Assembly: GCA_947646735.1 (NCBI GenBank)
Contig: CANTFK010000943.1
Span: 248,001 to 312,000 of the forward strand
Source: Peronospora farinosa
Lineage: Eukaryota; Oomycota; Peronosporomycetes; Peronosporales; Peronosporaceae
DNA length: 64,000 bases
Direction of reading: 5' to 3'
Within the stretch, counting starts at the first letter, position 1; every line of letters starts with the position of its first letter. Made by a program: the position numbers and the translations under genes. Below, in pieces: positions 41,500 to 53,390 of the stretch. Below the pieces are notes generated by a model that was given only the letters and a program-made list of their open reading frames with translations, had not been told where the DNA came from and did not search any database.

Positions 41500-42813
41500 A
41501 CCTGGTCATCTGCCTGTAACAAGTCCACCGGTTTGACTTCCTTCTCATTGGTGGTGGTCACTGTATGTAGGTCTTCTTCAAATACACTCCGCTTTTGGGC
41601 GGTCCCCTCCTGCCAATTCACCCTCTCTTGGCACAGTTGTTCTTCACTGTCGGGTACCGGTTGGTGTGTTATATTCATCATTGGGGTTGGGGCCTGCGGT
41701 CGCTGTAAGATGTGTGACGGAGTCTTATACTCTGGTCTCTCCACTAGTGGCCCCTCTTCCTCTTCCGTTAGGTCGACCTGATGGTCGACTTGGTCGGTAG
41801 TAGATTCATAAGCCAGATTTAGCCATTCCGCATATCTTCGAGAGCCTACCGAGACAAACCCTTGCGTTCTTGGAACTTGCTCCCTAGTCAACCACATACC
41901 TACCTTGAGTCTTCATGCAATGTTAAGGGGCATTGGTTATCAAAATCGGTCGACGTCCTATCCCTTGTATCATGGTGGTCACCCATCGTTCGCCTCTCGT
42001 GACCCACAATTTCCACTGTTCTGAGGTCGACCTTTTGAGAGGCACTTCCGTACATCCTCCAACGGATATCTGTACATACCGACCCAATTTCACATCCGAT
42101 ACTCGCGTATTATACAGTGTCCTTCGCCCAGTCAACTGTACCCTGACCTCATCGGGGAGGCAAAGAGTTCCGTCGGCCAAGTCTAACTGGATACCGGCTG
42201 GGACCATGAAGTCCATCCCCAAAATTGCATCTTGGCCTACCATAGGGCCTACCTACACCTTAAAGATGTACACCAAGTTCCCATTCAGAGTGACCTTGAT
42301 GCGAGTGCGTCCCTCCGTGGTGTATACGGCTTCCCCAATACCAATACATTCTTGTCGTTCACTTTCATCAATTTGGCAGCCTACCTTACGAGCAAAGGCG
42401 ATATCCAGAATGGATATCTCGGCACCAGTATCGAACAACAAATTCGCATGGTCGTTGTTGACCTTTCCAGAGGCTTTCGCTTGCCTGAACCATTTAGTAG
42501 GGGCTTGGTATTTCCAGTACCCCCTAGACTCGCCTGGCAATAAGTCCAACTCCATTACTGAACTTTCTCGAACAAAACTATTAGGTTCATTCAAAGAAGC
42601 AACATGGACCACAGGGTAATTTCCAATCTTCGATATATTTCCAATCTTAACTGGAATACCCGTCCCCTCCTTGGGCTGTTTCTCCACATATGCAAAAATG
42701 CAACAATTAGAACGCTCGGCTCGTACCAGATTCAAACCTGGCGAGCGTCCTAATTTGCCATCTTCTCGGGTTTCTCCGGGAACATCCCTGCGTGCTTGGC
42801 TGGGTTGTACCAT
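41460..42813 (-). pseudogene. D2b protease and linker
   Basis: Same parts as D1: protease LLFDTGAEISILD (42813-42253), the TAG after FKV, flap part MVGQDAILGMDF (42243-41923) and the linker ORF (41897-41460). One residue difference from D1 is Thr for Asn before KWFRQ. Confidence 0.8.
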
Positions 42814-45322
42814 TGACGGAACAAATTATAGAACTCCTCCATCTGGCACTTCCCAATCTCGTGAATCTCTCCACAACCCCGGCATACAAACAGGCAGCGA
42901 TCAGACGGGTGACCTTCCTTCCACAGCGGTCGCAGGTCAATCTTTTCCAGCAATTCAGATCTCCATGTTTCTTGGACCCGCAATATGCACATCTCGTGTT
43001 TGGGGTCGCTGATGATGGGCCGGGTCGCTGGTCTACCGCCTGGCGATGTTGGTCGGCCTTCCTAGGCGGTAGATTCTTTGAGAACCTCACACTTGGATCC
43101 CTCCCCGCTTCCTTCTCCATAAGGTAGACTCGTCTAAGATCTCCCTCATTCTCCGAGGAGTCTGGACTGGAATCTTCAGAGCTCGAGTCTTCCAGGGGCG
43201 TCCGTACTGCATGTATGGAGCGGCGATTTAGATCTTTCGGCCTCTCGGGTAGTGCCGGTGCCTTCTGACGAAACTTGTTTGATCCAAACAGCATCTTGCC
43301 TCGTCTTGCCTTCGTCCGCTGACATGCTGTCAATACTTCCTCCAATTCTTCCACGTCCGCCAGACGCAGCATAGTCAACTTGTCTGCTAGCTCTGGGTCG
43401 TCCACCGTCAAAATGTAGTGATCGACGTGATCCTTCTGAATCTTGGGCGACCCATCCTTAATCTTCATCTTCGCCCTGAGTCCAAGCACATTCAGGCGGT
43501 ACAGATAATCCAGCGGGGTCTCTTCCGATCTTTTCTTCGCATGGTAGTACTGGCGGGCGACCGGCACCCCCGTACCACAGAAACGAATCATGAACTCTTG
43601 GATTAAGTCCTTCCAGCTTCCTCGGACTGAGCGACCCAGTTGACGGTACCAATTCTGTGCCGGTCCAGTCAGCAATCCTCCAAAAACGAGACATCGTTCA
43701 TCATCTGGTGCTTGGTCTCTTATGAATGCTGTCTTGACCGTCGACACCCAGCTGCGCGCTCTGTCTTCGTCTTGGTCTCTTCCATGAAATTCTTTAAGGT
43801 CCGACGTCGCCGATAGTTTGATGCGAGGGACCATATTTGGCATCTGTCCCAGCGCTGCGTTCGCCATCATCGACTGAGGTCCCCTCAAATCCATGTTGTC
43901 AGGGTCGAATTCACAGGAACCGACGGATTCCATATCGACGTCGGTCATCGTGTGGACTCTTGGAATTTGTATGCCTGGATGCTGGTCGTGGTTAGCGGTC
44001 GTCCTTTGCGCCTCTGGTCTTCCTCCTGCTACACTCCCGTTAGGGTGTGCCCGCGGTATTTGACGTTCATTCAAAAATCTTGTCATCGCCGCGTCGAAGA
44101 GGGTCTGCAGATCGCCTACCGGGTAGGTAGGTCCTTCCCCCCCAGCATCTTCGTCACGGGGCAGAGCAAGTTCCAACTTTTTTCCTTGCTGAATTCCCAT
44201 TGGCTGAAAATCGGAATGATTTTCATTCTTGCCACGCGTCGCCGTTTCAAGACCACTTGGCTCCTGCTCCGCGCTGCGCTCTCGGGCCTGGAGCAGCGCC
44301 GCTCCAGTAGGGCCTAGGGGCATCCTAGTGACCGACCCAGTTGAGGACGATCCTGGGGACCACGGTGCTGCTTCCCTCTGGCCGCTTGGCATTCGGTGTT
44401 GAGATGGGTCTTGATTCGCCCCTGGGTGGCCGGCGGCTCCGTACATGTGGGGACCCACCGTGATGTCCTGAAGCGTCATCTAGCTGTCGTTGGACCGCTT
44501 GTGTGTAGGTGTCACCAGAGGTGGGTGTTCCGTTGCTGGTGTGGTACCCACCAGGATCGACAGACGCTTGTGCATGTGCTCTAACGTTGTTGTGATTCTG
44601 TCGAACCCCAGGGATAGCAGGTCGTCCGGGTCGAACCGACCTGCGACCATGTTCGCTTCACGAAGAAGGGTGACCAGCGCTGTGATCGCGTCCGTGACGG
44701 AGTGCAGCCGTGGCAGGGTCGACACCGGCCCAGTGAGTTGACCCAGCTGCCGGATATCCAGGATCTTCGCGACGGGGTCGCTCTCCAGGAACGCGTTCAG
44801 CTTGCGCTGGTGGTAGGCCCTCGTGACATCGGCGTCTGTCCATGACGCCAGTCCTTCCTTCTCGGGGCCTATCGACTTGGTGTTTCCGGGTGCCTTCATC
44901 CGGAACTTCGTCGGCTTGGATTGCGCGATCTTGTTTTGTTGTTTTTTTGGGGACCTTAGCCTCTCGGTTTTCACCGTCGGCTGATGGTCCTCTGGATCAT
45001 GATAGGCGTCATGACCCAAGGTGTCCTCAACGAGGACATAGGGAGGGTATTTAGGTTTTTCTTCAATGAATTCAACCTCGACCATGTTGACCGGGCCCCT
45101 CCCAAGGCCCGGTCGGTCCTTCGATCCTTTGTTTGTTTCTTCTTGAGTCACTGGCGATCGGTCTTCCCGTGACTCTTCGGTCTTGTGCTCCTTCTTGACA
45201 TGAACATCTTTATCATCTTGGGACTCGCGGTGAAATCCCGCGTCTTCCGAAGATCCGGGCACGCGCACCATTATGGTAAAGTGGGTTCTCAAAATTGTAT
45301 GATGAGACCCCAAACCACTCAC
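42707..45322 (-). pseudogene. D2b gag, one nonsense and one frameshift
   Basis: The N-terminal part (45322-44480) ends at a TAG where D1 has CAG (Ser-Gln-Met). The rest (44479-42707) has the gag domain and first zinc knuckle (CAYCGSKKHGDLNC) but loses one A in the second knuckle (CDRCGRK then shift). Otherwise it is nearly identical to D1 gag. Confidence 0.85.
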
Positions 45323-46337
45323 TGTGCCGGACTGCCGACTGTCGGAGGGGGTACCCCGATGCCGCGTATGAACCTTCTCTCACCTTGTGTACCCGTCGGC
45401 TGGCGGGTTGCACTCTTCGGAGGACTTGGTGACGATGTAGATGTCTGCCTTGAGGGAGGTAGACCTGGGTGGCCCCGAGTGGATATGCTTCACTCGGTGG
45501 GCCGGTAGGTGGCCACTCGATCGACCTTGTCGAGAGTGGACTTAGAGCCAAATTCTTCAGGGGCGCTTGTCGTCCCTGGCCTTTTCCTTCTGTTTCAGGG
45601 GGTATTAACCACCTGACCTTTACGTTGCTCCCGGAACTTGAGGTGAGGGAGACCGCTTCCGATAGCGGGTCTTGGGGGGGGGGGGGGTGTTACTACTCGA
45701 ACGAGCTCCCAGGCCAAATATATCCTGGAGCTCTATTCGCCCTTGAACTTCGCTACGCAACTGTCTTCGACGGGGGGCCAAAATATATCCCTTCCCGGAA
45801 CAGTGAGTAACTTAGAACAAGTCCTTCTTGGGTGACGGAGTCGTGCCACGTAGATCGCAAATTGAGTAGTATTTAATATAGTCCTATCCTTTTACCTCCT
45901 TTACTCTATCCTTGCCTGAAGCTCTGATTCCTTGCGTCGACTAGTCTGATCCTTGTATTAACTGGTACGGAGTGGCTGAACCCCGAGGGGCCGAGGTCGA
46001 CCAATGAGGGACCGGGTCGACCAACGAGGGACCCAGGTCTACCAATGAGGGACCCAGGTCGACCGATGAGGGACCGGGTCGACCGATGAGGGACCGGGTC
46101 TACCAACGAGGGGCCAGGTCGATCAATGAGCGGCCATGATCAACTCCCTTTGGTACCGGTTAACCGGTACCCTGATACTGATTTTTCTTCGGCGGATCCT
46201 GCGGATTGTCCTCCACCAACGGTCGCTCCCCTTCGAGGCCCCTGTCTCTCAGGTCCCCTGTCCCTGACCCACGGCCTATTCTCTGAATCCAACTGGAGTC
46301 CGGGATCTTCATATCACAAAATAAGCACTTCACCACA
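45272..46337 (-). repeat. 5' LTR of D2b, 7-unit variant
   Basis: 1066 bp in minus orientation, with about seven minisatellite units in the same order as in the plus-oriented LTR at 49266-50330. Its outer end abuts the internal sequence of D3 at 46338. Confidence 0.9.
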
Positions 46338-46561
46338 GTACCCTACAGTGAAGAACAACTGTGCCAAGAGAGGGTGAATTGGCAGGAGGGGACCGCCCAA
46401 AAGCGGAGTGTATTTGAAGAAGACCTACATACAGTGACCACCACCAATGAGAAGGAAGTCAAACTGGTAGTCTTCTTACAGGCAGATGACCAGGTGTGTT
46501 CTTTCGAGAGTGGAGAACTTTGGCCGAGGGCATAAGGCCAGGGTAGGCGGTCGTACCGGAA

Positions 46562-48796
46562 GTGGACCCCTCATCTGAAGGCATTGCGTTAGAAGATATA
46601 CAGATTCCAGATCCAGATGGGAACACTCCCGAAGAGGTAGACCGGTTGCGACAAATAATATGGAAGAAACGACATCTGCTGATAGGCAAAGGTAACGCCT
46701 TACCCCCGGCCGCCCGAGGAGCGATATGCGATATCGATGTAGGGAACGCAAGACCGATCGCGCAACGCGTACGGAAGGTGGCCCCTCAATTTAGAGAGAA
46801 GCTAGCCGATCTGATCAAGGGACTGTTATCAGCAAAGATCATTCAGCCTTCCACCTCGCCATGGGCCAGCCCAATTGTAATTACCGTGAAGAAGAATGGG
46901 GTCGATATTCGATTGTGTATCGACTATCGGTTGGTGAATGATCTTACCCAGCTCATGGTATACCCGATACCGTTGATTAACGAATTATTGGAAGACTTGG
47001 ATGGAGCTTTATGGTACTGTTCTCTTGATATGGCGAGTGGTTTTTTTTGGATCGTCAGTATGACCGAAAGGGCGAGATTAATCTCAGCTTTCGTTACTCC
47101 ACTGGGATTATTTGAATGGCTTCGGATGCCTTGTGGGATTAAGAATGCGCCTCAGATATATCAAAGGTTGTTGGATAATGCGTTATATGGATTCTTACGG
47201 ATTTCTCCAGGGGCGGCCACAGAGGAAACAGAGGATTTGTTCGCAACAGGGGAACCCGATGCAAAATCGGGCCTCTCTGTATTGGGTCGACGATCATACA
47301 TTGACGACATACTTGTTCCGGCCGAATCGTGGGACGTATTATGCCAGAAAGTGGAGCGGCTGCTAGACGTGTGTGACTATTGGAATTTGTCGGTCAGTGC
47401 CGTCAAGAGTACGTGGGGATGTCGGAAGGTCGAGTATCTTGGGCATCGAGTTTCCAAAGGGGGACTAGAAGCCCACCTAAAAGATCTTCAGTCTTTGGTC
47501 GACCTACCTCTACCGACATCGCTGAAGGCTATGCAGTCCTTTCTAGGAAGCCTAAATTAATACAGCAGGTACATCGAAGATTATGCCATATACGCGTCGA
47601 TCCTTTACGAACTGAGAGAGGTGGCTTTTCACGCTTGGAGGTGCAAATTGAAGGCTGACGAGGAAGTGGCGGCCCAGGAAGACGACGAAGAAAAATGGTC
47701 GAAGGTACAAGTAGCGTTTGCCATGCTCAAGAACAAGATTGTTACGGCGCCCATCCTACGACATTTCGACCCGGCTAGAGAGGCGGTCATCATTGTCTAC
47801 GCAAGTGATTGGGCTATCTCGGTGTCGTTGGTGCAGAATTACGACGGCCTGTATATGCCGGTAATGTTTACGAGCCGAACCCTCAAGTCAAACGAAGTGA
47901 ACTATAGCACAGTGGAAAAGGAAGTGTTGGCGTTGTTACGGATATTGGAAACTTGCTTCACGATGTTGGTCACCCGACCTCTCAAGGTTCTGACGAGGCA
48001 TTCTACACTAGACTGGCTAGTGAAGTCTTCGGGGTTGCAAGGTCGCTTAGGAAACTGGACCGCTCTGTTGTCACAGTGGACTTTGGAGATTGTGAAATGC
48101 AAGAAAGGCGAGGACCAGGTACTGGGGGCGTTAGCAGCCAGCATCACGCCTCGAGAGAATGTGGACTCAATTCTGTCGTCAATTGCTCCCAAGAAGCAAT
48201 CCAGGCAAGTGGTCGACCTACCGACGCCCACAGTGGAACTAAATGAAGAACTGTATGTGATGAGTTTCGATGGGTCGGCCCGGGTGAAACAAGGGGGAGG
48301 TGCTTGCAGCGCTATTGTGTGGAGACTTCCTGCATGGACTATAGTCGCAGCTGCATCGAAATATCTCGACAAGTCTACGGTGAATGAAGATGAATATGAG
48401 GGCATGTTACTGGGCTTTGACCTGTTGGATCCAATGGAGCGACGGCGTTTGATTATTTGTGGAGATTCCAATTTCATTGCAAGACAGATGCGTGGAGAGA
48501 TTGAATGCAAAGCCTCAGGTCTATACCCGTTGCGGGCCAAGGCGTTGAGTAAGCTCCAGTCGTGGCCCACCCAGGCAGTCCTACATGTGAAACGAGACTG
48601 GAATCAGAGCGCACACCAGTTGGCCAGTACAGCTTTACATCAGCAGCAAGGGGTCGAGTCTATACCAAGGGGAGAGTGGTCAGGTCTAGAAACAATCAAT
48701 CGGCTGCCAGAGGTGCTGGTCCCTAGAGACCGAGGTCAGTCGGTCAAGGTATCTGCGGTGACGAGATCACGGTTCCCTGTCAAAATATCGGGATAG
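46562..48796 (+). pseudogene. D3 reverse transcriptase with two RNase H domains
   Basis: The frame 46562-47560 holds RT (YCSLDMASGFFW, SYIDDILVPAES), with a change to MPCGIKNAP in the primer-grip region. A TAA at 47558-47560 follows FLGSLN. The frame resumes at 47621-48796 with the degenerate RNase H and the second RNase H (SFDGSARVK, NEDEYEG, NQSAHQLAS). It ends with the same TAG as D2b. Shared changes mark D2b and D3 as sister copies. Confidence 0.85.
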
Positions 48797-48866
48797 GTCA
48801 TGCAAGAAGATGTGGTACAACAACTCCGGATGGGTAGGATCCGAGATGCGCAAAACAGGAGAGCTG

Positions 48867-49138
48867 TGAACGACAGCAGTTTCAACAGCACTCAACGGCG
48901 AACACACCGGCCCAGGAGGGTCGGCCAAGGACACCTCTCTACATGGAGAGGCACCCGAAGGCGCGACGGCGATCGAAGTCGGCTCTTTAGACGGTGGGTC
49001 AGCGGACGGTGGGTCAGCAGATGGAAGGGTAAAACCAGGGGCGATTGAAGTCGCTGGGGCGACCGAGGTCGGCTCTTCAGACGGTGGATCAGCGGACGGT
49101 GGGTCAGCATGCGGTGGGTCAGAACCAGGGGAAGACAT
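48867..49138 (-). pseudogene. D3 antisense gene remnant (N-terminal Pro/Ser repeats)
   Basis: Only the first about 90 codons remain (SSPGSDPPHADPPSADPP, SEEPTSVAPA). The rest was removed by the internal deletion. Confidence 0.7.
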
Positions 49139-49265
49139 GGCTGGACAGACACGAGTTAGAGATGGATGAGAAGCAAATAGGACAGTAAAGGACCTACGTG
49201 ACGAAGGAAGTGAAGACATGCGCGTGCTCAATCCGTTGTACGGTTGAGCAAGTGCAGGGGGCGGC

Positions 49266-50330
49266 TGTAGTGAAGTGCTAATTTGTGATGGGGAGGTCCT
49301 CGACTCCAGTTGGATTCAGAGAATAGGCCGTGGGTCAGGGACAGGGGACCTGAGAGACAGGGGCCTCGAAGGGGAGCGACCGTTGGTGGAGGACAATCCG
49401 CAGGATCCGCCGAAGAAAAATCAGTATCAGGGTACCGGTTAACCGGTACCAAAGGGAGTTGATCATGGCCGCTCATTGATCGACCTGGCCCCTCGTTGGT
49501 AGACCCGGTCCCTCATCGGTCGACCCGGTCCCTCATCGGTCGACCTGGGTCCCTCATTGGTAGACCTGGGTCCCTCGTTGGTCGACCCGGTCCCTCATTG
49601 GTCGACCTCGGCCCCTCGGGGTTCAGCCACTCCGTACCAGTTAATACAAGGATCAGACTAGTCGACGCAAGGAATCAGAGCTTCAGGCAAGGATAGAGTA
49701 AAGGAGGTAAAAGGATAGGACTATATTAAATACTACTCAATTTGCGATCTACGTGGCACGACTCCGTCACCCAAGAAGGACTTGTTCTAAGTTACTCACT
49801 GTTCCGGGAAGGGATATATTTTGGCCCCCCGTCGAAGACAGTTGCGTAGCGAAGTTCAAGGGCGAATAGAGCTCCAGGATATATTTGGCCTGGGAGCTCG
49901 TTCGAGTAGTAACACCCCCCCCCCCCCCAAGACCCGCTATCGGAAGCGGTCTCCCTCACCTCAAGTTCCGGGAGCAACGTAAAGGTCAGGTGGTTAATAC
50001 CCCCTGAAACAGAAGGAAAAGGCCAGGGAAGACAAGCGCCCCTGAAGAATTTGGCTCTAAGTCCACTCTCGACAAGGTCGATCGAGTGGCCACCTACCGG
50101 CCCACCGAGTGAAGCATATCCACTCGGGGCCACCCAGGTCTACCTCCCTCAAGGCAGACATCTACATCGTCACCAAGTCCTCCGAAGAGTGCAACCCGCC
50201 AGCCGACGGGTACACAAGGTGAGAGAAGGTTCATACGCGGCATCGGGGTACCCCCTCCGACAGTCGGCAGTCCGGCACAATGAGTGGTTTGGGGTCTCAT
50301 CATACAATTTTGAGAACCCACTCCACCACA
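49266..50330 (+). repeat. 3' LTR of D3, 7-unit variant
   Basis: TGTAGTGAAGTGC... to ...CCACTCCACCACA, 1065 bp. It pairs in sequence with the inverted LTR at 45272-46337. After it, element C protease resumes. Confidence 0.9.
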
Positions 50331-51157
50331 TCTCTCGCAACAGGTTTACGTGTCACCGTTCCTTAAGTTCCGTTGAACTTAGATGTGAAGTTTTTTGGCT
50401 TCGATAACATCGAAGGATAACTGGTCTTAGATTTGGACTCGAGATATGATCTAATTATCGGTATTGCTTGTCTGGAACTCCACGAGTCATGGATCAGATT
50501 CTCTGGATGTCGGTAATGACATCGGCTCTCGTAAAGACCAGGTTAAGGTCGATGACCTTGTTAGTGATGTAACCTTTGACAATGACTCACTGGATGTCGT
50601 TAATGACATCGGATCTCGTATAGAGCAAGCTAAGGTCGAAAACTTTGATAGTGATGTCACATATGACGATGACTCACTGGATGTTGGTAATGACATTAGG
50701 TCTCGTGTAGAGCAGGTTAAGGTCAAGGAATCTGTTGACCTTGGGGTTGATGATATCCCAAGTACTTCAAAGGTACGGTCTCGTCAATGAGGCGGCAGCG
50801 TCACCAGATGGAGGCTGCGAGACGCAAGGCGTCTGTTTTTCACGTAGTAATGTCAGTGGCCAGTTGTATACCCTGGTCAATGGAGTGACAGGTGACGTTG
50901 ATAATGAGGTTGACTTTGAGGCCATCCCATTATCAAACGCTCTATCAAAGCTAGACGAGATGTATGTGGATGAATGTCATCAAGCCTTGAAGTGTGGTGA
51001 TCTATCCGATACGGTGGCCATTCGGCCGGACCTTTGGTTAAGCTCATCATCGCTTGTGGATGAGGCAGTACTTGAAGATACAAAGGCGGCACTAAGTGCA
51101 CGTAGTGGAGCATCTATTTTGAATAACCCTTTAGATCTCTACTATCAATATTTGTAA
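50331..51157 (+). pseudogene. Element C protease C-terminus and protease-RT linker
   Basis: Directly after the D3 LTR the sequence continues the protease broken at 20417 (ATGLRVTVP-type words, LDSRYDLIIGIACLELH in place of ILGxPWL). A tandem-repeat linker follows (50497-50750) and then the frame 50735-51157 ([30 protein letters not shown]), which leads into RT. One in-frame TAA near 50420 and shifts are present. Confidence 0.75.
50497..50750 (+). repeat. 87-bp coding tandem repeat, about 2.9 copies
   Basis: Units start at 50497, 50584 and 50671. Each encodes 29 residues of the form DSLDVxNDIxSRxxQxKV...SDVTxDx. The reading frame is kept across all units, and base changes are spread over them. 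It lies in the protease-RT linker of element C. Confidence 0.85.
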
Positions 51158-51169
51158 TGAATTCCTCCG

Positions 51170-52353
51170 GCTCTACCTCCTGATAGAGGTGTACGTCATG
51201 AAATTGACTTGGTTCCAGAAACCAAATACTGTGTAACAAGGCAGTGGCCTTTACCTAAAGAACAGTGTGACGTCACTGACGAGTTCTTTCATGAAAAGCA
51301 CGCGTCGGGCATGGTGCGCGAGAGCAGATCTCCACACTCGACACCCACTTTCTGTGTTAATAAACCCAATGGTAAATGGCGTATTGTTCATGCTTATAAT
51401 AAGCTCAATGCAGCCACTATACCTGAAAAGATGATGATTCCTAGGAAAGATGTTTTCCAGAGCAATATGGTCGGTTTTACCATGTACAGTGCTCTCGATT
51501 TAGTCGTTGGTTATTACCAACTGCTTATATGAGCTAGCGATATTCCGCTCACAGCGGTTAGTACTCCGAGCGGTATGCTCTGGGAGTGGTTGATTTTGAA
51601 CCAGGGGTTGTCGAATGCTCCGGCTACGTTTAACTGTTTGGTGACGCAATTGTTCGACCCTATCGAAGTTATGCACAGACGTAATTTGATGACATTTTTG
51701 TCCATAGTCAAGCTGAACAAGGCGGTCAGATATTAAGAACCATATTGTTCATTTACGAGCTGTGCTCGAGTGCATGCGCACTAACATACGCTATGCTAAT
51801 GCATATAAGTGCATCTTTGGTGCCGAAGAAATTCTTTTACGAGGGTGGTTCATTGGGAAGAGGAGCCTTTGAGCGTATCCCGGACGTGAAGGTCAAAGCC
51901 ATAGTCGACTGGCCCGTTCCACACCCACGAAGGACTTGCGTAAGTGGCTTGTCTTTGCCAATTGCTTACACAAGTGCAGCGATAATTACGCTGATATGGT
52001 TCGGCCATTATGCAATCTCCTTGAAAAGGATGTGGAATGGTGTTGGCATGCCGAACACAAGGACGCCTTTCCAAGCGGTGAGGCAAGCCTTCTTCACGCT
52101 CCCATTTTGGCTTTGCCAGACCCTGACCGACCATTTAGCATCGAATGTAACGCGTCGAATTCTGCCATTTGCAGCGCTCTGTTACAAACAGATGATGAAG
52201 GTCGTGAGCGTGTGATCGCCTTTAAATATCGCCAGATGAAAGCTGTAGAGAAGAACTATCCAGTTCATGACAAAGAGCTACTTGCAATGAAGTATGCTCT
52301 CGTCAAATTTGGAGTTCATCTGATCGGCTCGAAGCCTTTGTGATCTATACCGA
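51170..52353 (+). pseudogene. Element C reverse transcriptase and RNase H, cut by D4
   Basis: RT words in shifted frames: HEIDLVPETKYCVTRQWP, NKPNGKWRIVHAYNKLN, MYSALDLVVGYYQLLI, MLWEWLILNQGLSNAPATF, and in another frame FDDIFVHSQAEQGG (motif C, about 51680). Connection and RNase H follow (51936-52353): LHKCSDNYADMV, FSIECNASNSAICSALLQ and VHDKELLAMKYALVKFG. The catalytic CDAS is CNAS (Asn codon 52149-52151), as in element B. The frame is cut at VIYTD by the LTR of D4. Confidence 0.8.
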
Positions 52354-53064
52354 TGTGGTGGAGTGGATTCTCAAACGACGTGAGAGAACCACAAACGCAC
52401 ACAGCGCCGGACTGCCGACTTACGGAGGGGGTACCCCGATACCGTGTCGCGTCAACCTGGGTCTCACCTTGTGTACCCGTCGGCTTGGCTGGTCTTGCTC
52501 CTCGTTAGACGCAGAAGACTTAAAGACTTGGTCTTGTATGGAGGGACTTGGAGGCCACGAGTGAATATACTTACTCGGGCCCAGGGTTTCTTGGGCTCAA
52601 TCGACTTAGTCGAGAGCGATGCACCTGGTACTATGTACCCCTTCGGTGGCTAACGGTTTCTTGGTCTTCGACCCCTTTTCTTGTTCCCCGCAGGGAAACC
52701 GCTTCCTATAGCGGGTTGTAGAGTGTTGACACTTACTTGACACCTCAGGCCAACTATCCTGAGGTTCAACTTGCGTTGCTTGAGCCGTCTAACACCTGCT
52801 GGACGTCGGGGGGCCAAAGGGTATCCCGCCCGGAAGAGGTGTAGCGACGGAGAAGCTTAGGAGGGGCGCTTAAAGCTGCCACGTGTAATGCAAATTCGAG
52901 TGTGTTTATTTATCTTATACCTTGTATGCTTTTCTTGCCTAACCCTAACCCTTTGATCTGAAAAGTGCCACGTGCCGACTCTTGGAGGAAGGACTGGCTC
53001 CTTGGTACCCTGTACTTTCTGTAATCTTCGATATTCTGTGTACCGGTTCTGCACCCTCGGACAT

Positions 53065-53215
53065 TGGGCCCTGGTACCCGTGGGCCTCGGTACCCTGGGC
53101 CCCGGTACCCCTGTACCCCTGGGCCCCGGCACCCTGGTACCCCTAGGCCCCGGTACCCTGGTACCCTTAGGCCCCTGGGCCCCGGTATCCTGGTACCCCT
53201 GGGCCCCTGTTACCT
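53065..53215. repeat. Minisatellite 1 of the D4 LTR
   Basis: About ten diverged units of the type CCCTGGGCCCCGGTAC, GC-rich and partly palindromic around GGGCCC and GGTACC. Confidence 0.8.
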
Positions 53216-53390
53216 GGGGTCCACATGTTGCCTGGGGTCCACATGTTACCTGGGGTCCACCTGTCACCTGAGGTCCACCGGTCACCTGGGTCCACCTGTT
53301 GTCTGGGTCCACCTGTTGCCTGGGGTCCACCGGTCACCTGGGTCCACCTGTTGTCTGGGACCCACCTGTTACCTGGGGTCAACTTAAGCT
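53216..53390. repeat. Minisatellite 2 of the D4 LTR
   Basis: About nine units of 17-18 bp of the type TGTTACCTGGGGTCCACC, directly next to minisatellite 1. Confidence 0.85.

Larger units (their letters stand above)
34079..46337 (-). mobile_element. Element D2b: inverted family-D retrotransposon
   Basis: Minus-strand copy of the D1 plan: 5' LTR 45272-46337, gag, protease, RT with two RNase H domains, integrase, antisense gene, LTR 34079-35340. The two LTRs differ in length and in minisatellite number (7 versus 11), so they are not an original pair. With D1 it forms an inverted repeat with arms of about 10 kb. Confidence 0.85.
46338..50330 (+). mobile_element. Element D3: truncated and internally deleted family-D copy
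   Basis: Begins at the point equal to D1 position 25174 (linker), runs through RT and both RNase H domains, then jumps at the word aggagagctg (48858-48867) to the N-terminal end of the antisense gene. It ends in a 3' LTR. Gag, protease, integrase and most of the antisense gene are absent. Confidence 0.9.

Noticed and set aside
41933..42619. 228-codon ORF antisense to the D2b protease, also present in D1
   Set aside because: Seen in both only because the copies are near-identical. It lies opposite a conserved protease and has no motif, unlike the 3' antisense genes.
52940..52952. Telomere-like word taaccctaaccct
   Set aside because: Only two units, inside the D4 LTR at a place homologous to other LTRs; no array.
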